From contig CAIVQB010000016.1 of the NCBI GenBank assembly GCA_903907925.1, positions 1 through 61,306 on the forward strand: a stretch of DNA of 61,306 bases, written 5' to 3'. Within the stretch, counting starts at the first letter, position 1, and each line of letters begins with the position of its first letter. Position numbers and translations under genes: made by a program. Below are positions 43,878 through 53,497 of this stretch, in pieces. The stretch comes from an uncultured Verrucomicrobiota bacterium (GTDB taxonomy: Bacteria; Verrucomicrobiota; Verrucomicrobiia; Limisphaerales; UBA9464). Under the pieces are notes generated by a model. That model was not told the DNA's origin. It worked only from the letters and a program-made list of their open reading frames with translations, and ran no database searches.

Positions 43878-44059
43878 GTGATGGGGGCTCCCTGCAGCGG
43901 GTAGGCAGGCAGGGAGACGGCCAGCGTATCCGCGCTGACCGTTCCGGGCGGCCCGTGATGGGGATACGGGCCGGGTCCAGAGTGACGGGAGAAGACTCGG
44001 GCCGGAGCCCGATTTCAATGCATTTCCACTGGAACCCGCGGCGACGGGTGCCGCCCGGG

Positions 44060-47000
44060 TCAGGACGGGTGCGTTGAGAGCGCTGCGCCCACCGATTTCG
44101 CCGTCTCCGCGTCAGCCCGCTCCTCGAACCACGGATAGAGGATCGGCAGGATGAACAGGGTCAGGACCGTTGCCGTCACGAGTCCACCAATAATCACCAC
44201 CGCAAACGGACGCGACGTCTCTGCACCGACTGCATGGGACAATCCCGCCGGGAGCAGGCCGAGGGCGGCCATCGAGGCAGTCATGACCACCGGCCGGACG
44301 CGTGACAGCGCCCCGTTCCGAATGGCATCCGCCAACGCGACGCCCTCGCGACGCAATTCGCGGATCCGTTCCACCAGCAGGACGCCATTCTGAACCGAGA
44401 CCCCGAAGAGGGCGATGAATCCAACCAGGGCCGAAACCGACAGGCTGAGGTCGGCGATCGGCAGCACCACCAATCCGCCCACGGCCGCAAACGGGACGTT
44501 CAGAAGAATGAGGAACGCCAGTCGGGCGGAATCGAAGGCGGTGAACAACAGGAAGAAGATCACCACCATGGTCAGCGGGACGATCAGTGCCAGGCGCTTG
44601 ACGGCCCGCTGCTGGTTTTCAAAGGAGCCGGTCCATTCCAGGCGGTAACCGACCGGCAGCTTGACCGCCGCATCCACCCGCTGGCGGGCATCGGCCACCA
44701 GCGATCCCAGGTCACGACCCCGCACCGACAACTTCACCGCGATCCGGCGGGCATTCTCCTCCCGATAAATCCGAGCAAATCCGGGACGGACCGCCACCTC
44801 GGCAACCGCACCCAGAGTGAGACGTTCCCCGTTCCCACCAAAGACCGGGATGTGACGGATCGCATCCAGATCGGCGATGAATTCCGGCGCCAGTTTCACG
44901 GCGAGATCAAAGGTCCGTTCCCCCTCCAACACCTGGGTCGCCACCGATCCGCCCAGCGCGGTTTCAATGACCGACTGGACATCCGCGATGCTGAGTCCAT
45001 AACGGCTGATCGCCGACCGGTCGATGGCGATCTGCACCTGGGGCTGGCCGAGCAATTGTTCGCTGCCGACATCCGCGGCACCCGGAACCCCTTTCAGCGT
45101 CCCGACAATCTGATCGGCGATCGATTGCAGCCGGTCGGGATCGTTCCCGAAAATCTTGATGCCCAACTCGCCCTTGATGCCCGACACCGCCTCGTTGACG
45201 TTGTCCTCGATGACCTGGCTGAACTGGACATCCAGGCCGGGAATGACCGACAGGGCACGGTTCATCGCCGCGACAAGACTTTCCCGATCCGTTGCTGTCT
45301 TCCAGTGATCCCGGGCAATCAGATCCACAAACAGCTCGGCGGTGTCGAATCCGTTGACATCGGTGCCGTCATCCGGCCGACCGATTTGTGAAACAATCGT
45401 CCGGACCTCGGGAAATGCCGCCAGCGTCGTCCGGACCCGCGCCGTCAACGCCGCCGAATCCGCCGGGGAAATGGATTGCGGATAGTGAACCCGGACCCAA
45501 AGCGATCCTTCATCGAGTTTGGGAAGGAATTCTGACCCGATGAATCCGAGGAGAATGGCTGCTCCCACCAGGCTGGACACCGCGGCGCCGAGAACCCAGA
45601 TCCTTGCAGACAGGGCCCGGTCCAGAAGCGGTCGATAGATCCCGATCAGTCGCCGCACCAGCCATGATTCCTTTTCAGCGATCCGGTTGCGGACCGCGAC
45701 GCTGGCCATGACCGGAACCAGGGTGAGCGCCAGGAGGGTTCCCATGATCAGGGCAAAGGTCAGCGTCAGCGCCATCGGCCGGAAGATCTTCCCTTCCACC
45801 CGCTGCAGCGTGTAGAGCGGGATGAAGGCGGTCAGGAGAATGGCCTTTGAAAAGAGGATCGGACGCCCCATTTGCCGGACGGCCTCGACGATCAATGCGG
45901 ACAGCGGTTGCTTCCGATTCTTCCGATGTTCCAACAGGTGAAGCAGGTTCTCGATGATGACCACGGCGGAATCGACGATGATGCCGAAATCAATCGCCCC
46001 CATGGAAATGAGGTTGGCGGGAATGCCGCGCAGATCGAGCAACAGAAAGGCACCGAGCAGCGAGAGCGGCACCACGGCGGCCACCACCAAGGCTGAGCGC
46101 CAGTTGCCGAGCCCGAGAAACAGGATGAGCACCACCAACACCAGGACAATGCCCTCGATCATGTTATGCCGGACCGTGCCGAGGGTCCGCTGGATCAACT
46201 CCGTCCGGTTGTAGTGCGGCACCACCTTCACCCCGGCGGGAAGATCGTTGGCATTGATCTCATCCACCTTGGCGAGGACCCGCGACAGGACATCGAGCGC
46301 GTTTTCCCCCTTTCGCAAAAGCACGATGCCCTGGACGACATCGTCCTGATCCGGTTCGCCCGGAATGATCTTGCCGACGCGACCGAGCCGCGTGGCATTT
46401 CCGATCACGACCTGACCGACGTCGGAAATTCGGATCGGCGTTCCATTGCGCGTATCGACGGCGATGGCCGCGATGTCGGCGGGATCGCGGATGAAGCCGA
46501 GACCGCGGACCACGTACATTTCCGAACCGTGCTCGATGTAGGAGCCTCCGGCGTTCCGATTTCCGTTGGCCAGGGCGGTGAACACCTGCTGCAGGGTCAC
46601 GTTGTAGGACTTGAGTTTCACCGGATCGACCCGCACCTGATATTGTTTGGTCGGACCGCCGAATCCCACGATGTCCACCACGCCCGGCACCGTACGGATC
46701 TTCCGCTCCACCACCCAATCCTGGAGCGCCTTCAATTCCACCGGCGAAAATCCGGCGGGTGCCTTGAGCGTGTACCGATAGATCTCACCGACCGGGGTCG
46801 CATCCGGTGACAGGCTGCCCTGCGCACCCGGTGGGAGAGAGACCGCGGACAGGTGCTGGAAGGCCTGGTTCCGGACAAAATCACTCTGGGCTTCGTCATC
46901 AAACACCAGGGTGACCACCGAAAGTCCGAACAGGGAGATCGAGCGCATCGACACGCGCTTGGGAATCCCGTTCATCTCGTTTTCAACCGGGATGGTGATC

Positions 47001-47191
47001 AGCTTCTCGACCTCCTCGGCGGCGTGCCCCGGGAACAGGGTGATGATCTGAATCTGGACGTTGGTGACGTCGGGGTACGCCTCCACCGGAAGACGTTGAA
47101 AGGCGTTCAGGCCGGCGAAGACGAAGAGCACCAGCAGCGCCATCACCATCATGCGATGACGCAGCGAATAGTGGGTAAGAGAACCGATCAT
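44060..47191 (-). CDS. heavy-metal-type RND efflux pump, first copy (CzcA/CusA-like)
   Basis: The 1043-residue pump starts MIGSLTHYSLRHRMMVMALL, then LPVEAYPDVTNVQIQIITLF. TM4 carries GAIDFGIIVDSAVVIIENLL. The late ADLSLSVSALVGFIALFGVS region and ILPILYPWFE end fit HME pumps. It is paralogous to the next gene, both being full length. Its presence next to one adaptor and one outer-membrane channel suggests that both pumps share these partners. The metal cannot be assigned by eye. Confidence 0.92.
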   Translation of the reverse strand: MIGSLTHYSLRHRMMVMALLVLFVFAGLNAFQRLPVEAYPDVTNVQIQIITLFPGHAAEEVEKLITIPVENEMNGIPKRVSMRSISLFGLSVVTLVFDDEAQSDFVRNQAFQHLSAVSLPPGAQGSLSPDATPVGEIYRYTLKAPAGFSPVELKALQDWVVERKIRTVPGVVDIVGFGGPTKQYQVRVDPVKLKSYNVTLQQVFTALANGNRNAGGSYIEHGSEMYVVRGLGFIRDPADIAAIAVDTRNGTPIRISDVGQVVIGNATRLGRVGKIIPGEPDQDDVVQGIVLLRKGENALDVLSRVLAKVDEINANDLPAGVKVVPHYNRTELIQRTLGTVRHNMIEGIVLVLVVLILFLGLGNWRSALVVAAVVPLSLLGAFLLLDLRGIPANLISMGAIDFGIIVDSAVVIIENLLHLLEHRKNRKQPLSALIVEAVRQMGRPILFSKAILLTAFIPLYTLQRVEGKIFRPMALTLTFALIMGTLLALTLVPVMASVAVRNRIAEKESWLVRRLIGIYRPLLDRALSARIWVLGAAVSSLVGAAILLGFIGSEFLPKLDEGSLWVRVHYPQSISPADSAALTARVRTTLAAFPEVRTIVSQIGRPDDGTDVNGFDTAELFVDLIARDHWKTATDRESLVAAMNRALSVIPGLDVQFSQVIEDNVNEAVSGIKGELGIKIFGNDPDRLQSIADQIVGTLKGVPGAADVGSEQLLGQPQVQIAIDRSAISRYGLSIADVQSVIETALGGSVATQVLEGERTFDLAVKLAPEFIADLDAIRHIPVFGGNGERLTLGAVAEVAVRPGFARIYREENARRIAVKLSVRGRDLGSLVADARQRVDAAVKLPVGYRLEWTGSFENQQRAVKRLALIVPLTMVVIFFLLFTAFDSARLAFLILLNVPFAAVGGLVVLPIADLSLSVSALVGFIALFGVSVQNGVLLVERIRELRREGVALADAIRNGALSRVRPVVMTASMAALGLLPAGLSHAVGAETSRPFAVVIIGGLVTATVLTLFILPILYPWFEERADAETAKSVGAALSTHPS

Positions 47192-47317
47192 GATGAAGAT
47201 CCCGGCAACAAATAATTGTACACGCCGCCTCCCAACGGCCGTCCGGATCGCCCCGGACTCTCGATTGACGTACCGGGCGCCGTTGCGCGCCGGTCCGCGT
47301 CCGACCCAGCAACGACC

Positions 47318-48469
47318 TCAGCCCCCTTCCGGACTTTGAAGCAATTGTTCCAACAGGAGCGACCCGTCAGTCACCACCCGCTGACCTGGCTGAACGCCCT
47401 CCAGAACGAGTATCTTGCCGTTGTGTTCCGGACCCGCCTTGACCTCGCGGCGGGAAAACTCCCCGCGGCCCTCCTCGACAAACACGAAGTGACGTTCGCC
47501 CTTCAGGAAAACCGCCCGCGCCGAAACATCCGCGCCGGCTGTTCCACCATCGGCGGCCATATCGGCGGTCACAAACATCTCCGCCTTCAAAAGCCGCCCG
47601 GTGTTGTCGACACTTCCGCGGACCTTCACCGTCCGGCTCGCCGGATCAAGGAAGTCTGAAATCTGCTCAATGCGGCCGGTAAAATCATGGCCGGTGACGG
47701 TGCGGGATCTCAGGACAAACTCCTGCCCCATCCGGAGCAGCGGCAGATCCGATTCATTGGCATCCAGAAGAATCCAGAGATGCGAGGGATCGGTCACGGT
47801 GAACAACGGCGCCGCCTGACGATCGGTTCCCGCCAGCATCTGATCGGGTCGAATCTCCTGTCCGGGATTCAGATTTTTTTCCACCACCACGCCGTCCAAC
47901 GGACTGCGCAGAGTGTACACCTGATCGACGGTGTTGGTGTTGCCGTCGTAAAACGCAAGGCGCGACGAGGCGCGCTGCAGTTCCGACTGGGTCCGTGAAA
48001 AATCAGCCTCCGCGGCCTCAAGGTCCTTCTGCGGTGCCGCCCCGTGTTCCAGCAACTCGCGCACGCGCCGGCGGGTCCGCTCGGCCAGTGCGAAATCACC
48101 GGCCGCTTTCCGGGCCTCAGCCTGGGCCTGCCCGTAGTCCGCCGAGGCCACCGTGGCCAGCGGATCCCCCTTTTTCACCGGCTGTCCCGGCTCCGCAAGA
48201 ATCTTGATCACCCGGCCGGCGAACGGGGTGAACACGCGAACCGTCACCGTGTCGTCCCAGACCAGCCGGCCATTCAGGCGCACCGCGGCACCCTTCGTGG
48301 CCTCGGCGGATTCGACGGACACCGAGGCCAGCTTCGGACTCTGCGGCTGGATGGTGACACGGCCGGGCGAGATTTTGACATCGGTCGCCGCGTCTTCGGC
48401 GGGTTTTTCACGATGACATCCGGCCGCAATCAAAAGACCGGAGAGCAGGGTCAGGCGGAAGAGGTTCAT
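47318..48469 (-). CDS. RND periplasmic adaptor lipoprotein (CzcB/CusB-like)
   Basis: The 383-residue protein has a lipobox (LLSGLLIAAGC). Lipoyl halves (FAGRVIKILAEPGQPVKKGD, LRSPLDGVVVEKNLNPGQEI) flank a coiled-coil hairpin (AQAEARKAAGDFALAERTRR to SELQRASSRLAFYDG). The C-terminal part includes VFLKGERHFVFVEEG and KILVLEGVQPGQRVVTDGS. It bridges the RND pump and the outer-membrane channel. It overlaps the upstream outer-membrane gene by 4 nt (ATGA). Confidence 0.92.
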   Translation of the reverse strand: MNLFRLTLLSGLLIAAGCHREKPAEDAATDVKISPGRVTIQPQSPKLASVSVESAEATKGAAVRLNGRLVWDDTVTVRVFTPFAGRVIKILAEPGQPVKKGDPLATVASADYGQAQAEARKAAGDFALAERTRRRVRELLEHGAAPQKDLEAAEADFSRTQSELQRASSRLAFYDGNTNTVDQVYTLRSPLDGVVVEKNLNPGQEIRPDQMLAGTDRQAAPLFTVTDPSHLWILLDANESDLPLLRMGQEFVLRSRTVTGHDFTGRIEQISDFLDPASRTVKVRGSVDNTGRLLKAEMFVTADMAADGGTAGADVSARAVFLKGERHFVFVEEGRGEFSRREVKAGPEHNGKILVLEGVQPGQRVVTDGSLLLEQLLQSPEGG

Positions 48470-49830
48470 GGCTTTAACACTGGGGAAAGGGCTGACGAAT
48501 CAAGTGACTCCGCGGCTTCGACGGCGGCGGCGGTTTGTGCGGCCTCGGCGGCGGCCTGGGCCGCGGCGAGGCGGACCTCGTTGTCCGTGCGTTCGGCGGT
48601 CAACAAATCAAGAAGCGATGCGCCGCCCTTTTCGTAGGCGAACCGCACCGTGCGGGCAATTTCGGCGGAACGGGGGGTGATCTGCTCGAGATACCGCTGG
48701 CGTCGTTCGCGGGCGGCCTCCCACGCGGTCCGCGCCGACACTACTTCGGCGGCGGCCGCTGCTTCGCCCTGGCGAACGCGGACACCGGCCTGGTCGCGCG
48801 CGGCGGTGGCCGCTGCGATGGCACCGCGGTTGCGATTCCACAACGGCAGGGGAAAGGAGAAACCGAACCCCACCGTGTTCGGCTGGTCGGCGGGCTGCCG
48901 CTCGTACTGAACCAGGAAGGTCGGGTCGGGAATGCGCTGGGCCTGCTGGAGCCGGAGATCGGCGCCGGCCTTCCGTTCATCGGCACGCAGAGCGAGCACG
49001 TCAGCCCGTCGCGCAACAATCGCATCCACCGCGGTCTCCGCCGGAACCGCCCGCGCGGCGAGTTGATCCAGACTCTCGGCCAGCACCACCGCACCCCGGG
49101 CCGCCGGTTCGCCCAGCAGAATCTCGAGTTGGATGCGTGCGGAGCGCGCGTCCGCTTCACCACGACGCGCGTCCAAGTCGAGGCGGTCCGCGGTGATGGC
49201 GATCTGATCGCGGTCGGCACGGGAAATGTCCCCCGCCTTGAGCCGGACTTCCGCGAGCGAAAGTTCCTGCCGCAAGGATGCGGCCGATGCATTCAAAATG
49301 CGGACCTGATCCGCGGCGAGAACCGCCGCCGAATAGGCGCGGGCGACCGCGAGATCCAACTGGCGTCGGGCATCCGAAAACCGGGCCCGAGCACCGGCGA
49401 CACCCGCCGTGGCCGAAGCCCGCCGCGCGCCCCGTTTTCCACCGATCTCCACCAACTGATTGAAGGCGGCGATGGAGTCGTAGTTGCGGTGAACCAGGCT
49501 GTTGCCCAACACGGTGGAAGCCGGACGCCCGTCGGTGTTGATCTTGGTAACCGTGAGTCCGACGACCGGATTGGGAAACTCGCCGGCCACCCACACCTGC
49601 GCCTGGGCGATGTCCACATCCGCGCGGGACGCGAGCAGGTCCCAATTCCGGCGAAACGCGAGCTGACGTGCCTCCGCCAGCGTCAACGCGTTGGTGGAAG
49701 ATCCGGGCACCGGCACCCCCTCGGCGGCGGCGGCGGCACCGCAGCAAAGCATCATCCACGCCGCCAGTCGTCCCAGAACCCCCGGGGCGAGGCGTCGATA
49801 CGATCGTTCAAACGGTAAGGCTCGGAACAT
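48466..49830 (-). CDS. RND outer membrane channel (CzcC/CusC-like TolC family)
   Basis: The 454-residue protein from the ATG at 49830 has a signal sequence (LGRLAAWMMLCCGAAAAAEG). Two OEP repeats follow: LTLAEARQLAFRRNWDLLAS, VAGEFPNPVVGLTVTK, and the second YERQPADQPNTVGFGFSFPL, RQGEAAAAAEVVSARTAWEA. It forms the outer-membrane channel for the two RND pumps. It is the first gene of the operon. An alternative start at 49887 adds 19 residues without altering the signal peptide. Confidence 0.9.
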   Translation of the reverse strand: MFRALPFERSYRRLAPGVLGRLAAWMMLCCGAAAAAEGVPVPGSSTNALTLAEARQLAFRRNWDLLASRADVDIAQAQVWVAGEFPNPVVGLTVTKINTDGRPASTVLGNSLVHRNYDSIAAFNQLVEIGGKRGARRASATAGVAGARARFSDARRQLDLAVARAYSAAVLAADQVRILNASAASLRQELSLAEVRLKAGDISRADRDQIAITADRLDLDARRGEADARSARIQLEILLGEPAARGAVVLAESLDQLAARAVPAETAVDAIVARRADVLALRADERKAGADLRLQQAQRIPDPTFLVQYERQPADQPNTVGFGFSFPLPLWNRNRGAIAAATAARDQAGVRVRQGEAAAAAEVVSARTAWEAARERRQRYLEQITPRSAEIARTVRFAYEKGGASLLDLLTAERTDNEVRLAAAQAAAEAAQTAAAVEAAESLDSSALSPVLKP

Positions 49831-50567
49831 GGCACTTCTAACTAACATCCGAATCGTCCGAATCCCGGACGACACGACTTCCATCATTATTCCAACAAAA
49901 TGACCCCGGGTTCTCTAGTGGTTCGCCGGGCGGGAACGACCCCATCGCCGTTCCCGCCCGAACCGGTGCCCGCGCGTGGGGGATGTCCACCGTCCTACCC
50001 GGACGGCAAACCGCACGAGAACCTAAAATCAAACCCCAAAATCCATTCGCAGCATTCCCAACGCAACACTCTCAGCCCAACCAGAAGCTGCACCCGGTCT
50101 TTTCACCCCGCTGCCGCGCGATCGACGGCGGCATCGAAATCGGGCGGATCCAGGAAAGCCGGAGTTGTGTCGTCATTTCACCACTCCCGAACCGAGTCTC
50201 AGCGGTCCGGTTCCATAAAACGAACTCACTCAACGAGCTCACCTACTTCTGCCACCACCGATCACTTCGAACCCGGTTCTCTCGTTCCTCGTCTGCTCGT
50301 GACCGATGGCCGGCTCCGTTCATCCACCGGACTCGACCCGGAACCGCCCGATGAAGGCCCTCCTGCGAGATCCATGCCAAGTCGCTCCGATCCGGGATTT
50401 TCCAACTTTGCCCCCATTTCATGCGCTCCCGATCGAAAGCTATGGAAGGCGTCCTGCAAAAGATGGTCAGAAACCTGACAGCGGTGGAAAGAAACTGTCC
50501 GCGGCCTGGACTGGCATGAACCGGCCGGAGATGGCACGGTGAGCTCTGGCACCGCTCCCTTCGCTTC
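49831..50567. other. 737-bp gap between divergent RND operon and two-component system
   Basis: No gene with plausible codon use was found; frames in both directions are Arg/Ser/Pro-rich and match no family. I looked for sigma54-type promoters (GG-N10-GC), since the adjacent regulator is NtrC-like, and found no convincing one. The gap presumably holds the operon's regulatory region. Confidence 0.6.
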
Positions 50568-51986
50568 ATGACTCAACTCGTCCAACGACGTCTTGCAGGA
50601 TTTGTCCTGGCCATTGCGGTGGCCGCAGGTCTCCTCGGCTGGGCAGGGCATACCGCACTCGGACGCGGAGCTGCACTCAGTGCAACCTTGCTGCGGGAAC
50701 AGCGGGAGAACTTCCGCATCGCCGATCAGTTCGAAAGTGAACTGCATCGACTCCGCACGTTGCTGACCCGGTTCGAGATTCATCATGCCACCGCGGATTG
50801 GCGACAGTTTCAGGAGGAGCAGAAGGCGCTCGATGCCTGGCTCGACGAACGCCGTCTGCGGGTCAATACCCGCGTCGAACGCGAAGTGCTGGTGGAAATC
50901 GATTCGGCCTACGAAGACTACTTTGCCGCCGCCCGGACGCTCGAGGCTGAAATCGTCCAGGGCGCCCCATGGCCCGAAATGGCCGACAGCATCGAACGAA
51001 CGGCTATCCAGTTCGAGCGACTCGGTCAGCTCGCGGGAAAGTTGTTGAAGGCGCACCAGAGCAATCTTGAGGATCACCTTTCGATCGCCCAAAGCGAGTT
51101 GAAGGCGGTCCGCGGGCTTCTCTTCGGCGCTCTGGCCGCCCTGCTCGCGCTCGGTGCGCTGCTGGCGATCGTCGTGTGGCGGGACATGATCCAACCCCTC
51201 CGCATGAAGCTGGTGGAAAGCGAAGACATCATCGCACGCCAGGAAAAGCTGGCCTCCCTCGGCGTCCTCGCGGCGGGAGTCGCCCATGAAATCCGAAATC
51301 CGCTCACGGCCATCAAGGCGCGCCTGTTCACCCAGCGCAAACAACTGACCCCGGGTTCTCCGGCGGCGCAGGACGCCGAAGTCATCAGCGGCGAGATCCA
51401 CCGGTTGGAACGGATCGTCCGCGAATTCCTCGCCTTCGCCCGTCCCGGCCAACCGGAGTTCACCGAAGTGACTGCGGCGGCCTTGCTGAATTCAGTCCGC
51501 GAATTACTGCAACCTCAGCTCGATCGCGAGGAAATCCGACTCACGCTCGAGGCACCGCCGGCGCTCACCGTCCGGGCCGATCCCGCGCAGTTGAAACAGG
51601 TGCTCATCAATCTCGTGCAAAACGCCGCCGATGCCTCAGGGCGCAACGGAACGCTTCATCTCCGCGCCCGCAGCGCGACCCAACGTCTCCGCACCGCCCT
51701 GGTCCCGGTCATCATTCTTGAAGTTGCCGATTCCGGTCCCGGCATTCCCGCCGAGATTCAGGACCGCCTCTTCGATCCGTTTTTCACCACGAAGGAAAAG
51801 GGCACCGGTCTCGGACTGGCGATCGCCCTGCGCATCGTTGAAAAGCACGGAGGCGCGCTGGAGTTCCAAACCCATCCCGGCCGCGGCACGGTCTTTGGAG
51901 TGGTGCTGCCCTCGGTGACGTCACCCGTCGGAGCCGAGGTGGAAAGCCCGGCACCTACGGCGGGGCACCTTCTCTCCGCATCATGA
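50568..51986 (+). CDS. sensor histidine kinase, NtrB/ZraS-like
   Basis: The 472-residue kinase has TM1 (FVLAIAVAAGLLGWAGHTAL), a helical periplasmic part of about 130 residues (ENFRIADQFESELHRLRTLL) and TM2 (LLFGALAALLALGALLAIVV). The H-box is GVLAAGVAHEIRNPLTAIKA with the phosphorylated His. N-box (NLVQNAADAS), G1 (VADSGPGIP) and G2 (KGTGLGLAI) follow. It should sense an envelope or metal signal and phosphorylate the downstream NtrC-type regulator, with which it overlaps by 4 nt. It is divergent to the RND operon. Confidence 0.93.
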   Translation: MTQLVQRRLAGFVLAIAVAAGLLGWAGHTALGRGAALSATLLREQRENFRIADQFESELHRLRTLLTRFEIHHATADWRQFQEEQKALDAWLDERRLRVNTRVEREVLVEIDSAYEDYFAAARTLEAEIVQGAPWPEMADSIERTAIQFERLGQLAGKLLKAHQSNLEDHLSIAQSELKAVRGLLFGALAALLALGALLAIVVWRDMIQPLRMKLVESEDIIARQEKLASLGVLAAGVAHEIRNPLTAIKARLFTQRKQLTPGSPAAQDAEVISGEIHRLERIVREFLAFARPGQPEFTEVTAAALLNSVRELLQPQLDREEIRLTLEAPPALTVRADPAQLKQVLINLVQNAADASGRNGTLHLRARSATQRLRTALVPVIILEVADSGPGIPAEIQDRLFDPFFTTKEKGTGLGLAIALRIVEKHGGALEFQTHPGRGTVFGVVLPSVTSPVGAEVESPAPTAGHLLSAS

Positions 51987-53425
51987 GCACCCGCGCCCGC
52001 ATTCTGCTGATTGAGGACGACCCGGGCCTGGCCGGGGGACTGATCTCCGTGCTGTCCGCCGAGGGCCATTTCATTCAGCACGCCAAACGAGGCGACGAAG
52101 GATTGCAGTTGGGCGAAACGGGCGGATTCGACTGTGTGTTGACCGATCTCCGGCTTCCCGGACTGGGCGGACTCGATCTGGTTCGGCGTCTGCACGCCAC
52201 CCGACCCCGGCTGCCCATCGTGTTGATGACCGCGCACGGCACCACTGAGACGGCCATCGAAGCCACCAAACTCGGGGCCTACGATTATCTCCTCAAGCCG
52301 TTCGAAATGGAGGAGTTGATTGATCTCGTCGCCCAGGCTGTGGCCAGCGGACGACAGGCGGCGGAAGTGGTGGAACTCGGCGCATCGCGTCCCGGCCGCG
52401 ACTCCATCGTGGGCCGTGGACGCGCGATGCAGGCCATCTACAAGGAACTCGGCCGCATCGCCGCCCAACCGGTCAACGTCCTCATCCGCGGTGAAACCGG
52501 CACTGGAAAGGAACTCATCGCGCGGGCCATCTACCAGCACAGCAACCGCGCCGCCGGCCCGTTGATCGCAGTGAATTGCGCCGCCATTCCGGAAACGCTG
52601 CTGGAAAGCGAACTCTTCGGCCACGAACGCGGGGCCTTCACCGGTGCGGTGGAACGTCGGATCGGAAGGTTCGAACAGGCCGATGGTGGAACGCTGTTCC
52701 TCGACGAGATCGGCGAGATGGGTGCAAGCACGCAGGCCAAACTTCTCCGGGTCCTCCAGGAACGGGTCATCCAGCGGGTCGGCGGACGCGACATCATCCC
52801 GGTGGACGTCCGGATCATCGCCGCCACCCACGTCGCCCTCGAGGAAGCCATCGCTTCCCGCCTGTTTCGCGAAGACCTCTTCTATCGGCTGAACCAGGTC
52901 ACCATCGCGCTTCCGGCCCTCCGCGAACGCATCGAGGATCTGCCCGAACTGGTGCAACATTTCGTCGCCCTGCATGCGTCGACGCTCGGCATCGCCTCGC
53001 CGTCGCTGCTGCCGGAAGCGCTGGAAGTTCTACGCCATCACACCTGGCCGGGAAATGTCCGCGAGCTTGAGAACGTCATCCGCCTGGCCCTGCTGCGCGC
53101 CCGGAATTATCCGGTCAACGCCGCGATGGTGCGCGACGCCATGGCGGGACAACCGGCGGCTCAGCGGGATCGGAAGGGAATTTCCGAACTGGTCAGCTCC
53201 GAACTGACCGCCGCGCAAGCCACTGATGGAGGCGAGGCGTTCCGTAGGGTGATCGAAGTCGTCGAACGCGAGCTGTTCAGCCAGGCGATTACGTTAGCCG
53301 CCGGCAACCAGGCGCGGGCCGCCCGCTGGTTGGGAGTGTCGCGGGTGACCCTGCGGGAAAAACTCCGTCAACACGGCCTCAAGGCGGCGGCGGAATCGGA
53401 CGGTCCTGCCGGTGAGCGTGTCTGA
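51983..53425 (+). CDS. NtrC-type sigma54-dependent response regulator
   Basis: The 480-residue regulator has a receiver domain (ILLIEDDPGLAGG, phospho-Asp in CVLTDLRLPG, LMTAHGTTET, YDYLLKPF). The AAA+ domain has Walker A (RGETGTGKELIARAI), the sigma54-binding ERGAFTGA loop, DGGTLFLDEIGEM and an R-finger segment (RLFREDLFYRL). A C-terminal Fis-type HTH (NQARAARWLGVSRVTLREKL) completes it. It activates sigma54 promoters; the adjacent metal efflux operon is the obvious candidate target. Confidence 0.95.
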   Translation: MSTRARILLIEDDPGLAGGLISVLSAEGHFIQHAKRGDEGLQLGETGGFDCVLTDLRLPGLGGLDLVRRLHATRPRLPIVLMTAHGTTETAIEATKLGAYDYLLKPFEMEELIDLVAQAVASGRQAAEVVELGASRPGRDSIVGRGRAMQAIYKELGRIAAQPVNVLIRGETGTGKELIARAIYQHSNRAAGPLIAVNCAAIPETLLESELFGHERGAFTGAVERRIGRFEQADGGTLFLDEIGEMGASTQAKLLRVLQERVIQRVGGRDIIPVDVRIIAATHVALEEAIASRLFREDLFYRLNQVTIALPALRERIEDLPELVQHFVALHASTLGIASPSLLPEALEVLRHHTWPGNVRELENVIRLALLRARNYPVNAAMVRDAMAGQPAAQRDRKGISELVSSELTAAQATDGGEAFRRVIEVVERELFSQAITLAAGNQARAARWLGVSRVTLREKLRQHGLKAAAESDGPAGERV

Positions 53426-53497
53426 TTCCAGACCCGAAGCGTTTCGGTTCGCGCCCCCGCTTGCCGTACCGATCCCTGCCGCTACGCTCCCGCCCGA

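Noticed and set aside
40590-43904. Long plus-strand frames of 674 and 419 residues
   Set aside because: They are His/Gln/Arg-rich shadows of the RND pump on the other strand; no motif is present.
49900-50478. 192-residue plus-strand frame in the gap before the histidine kinase
   Set aside because: Ser/Pro/Arg-rich with no recognisable domain and no plausible start signal.
49831-50567. sigma54 promoter for the metal efflux operon
   Set aside because: Candidates such as tgggctgagagtgttgc have wrong spacing between GG and GC.
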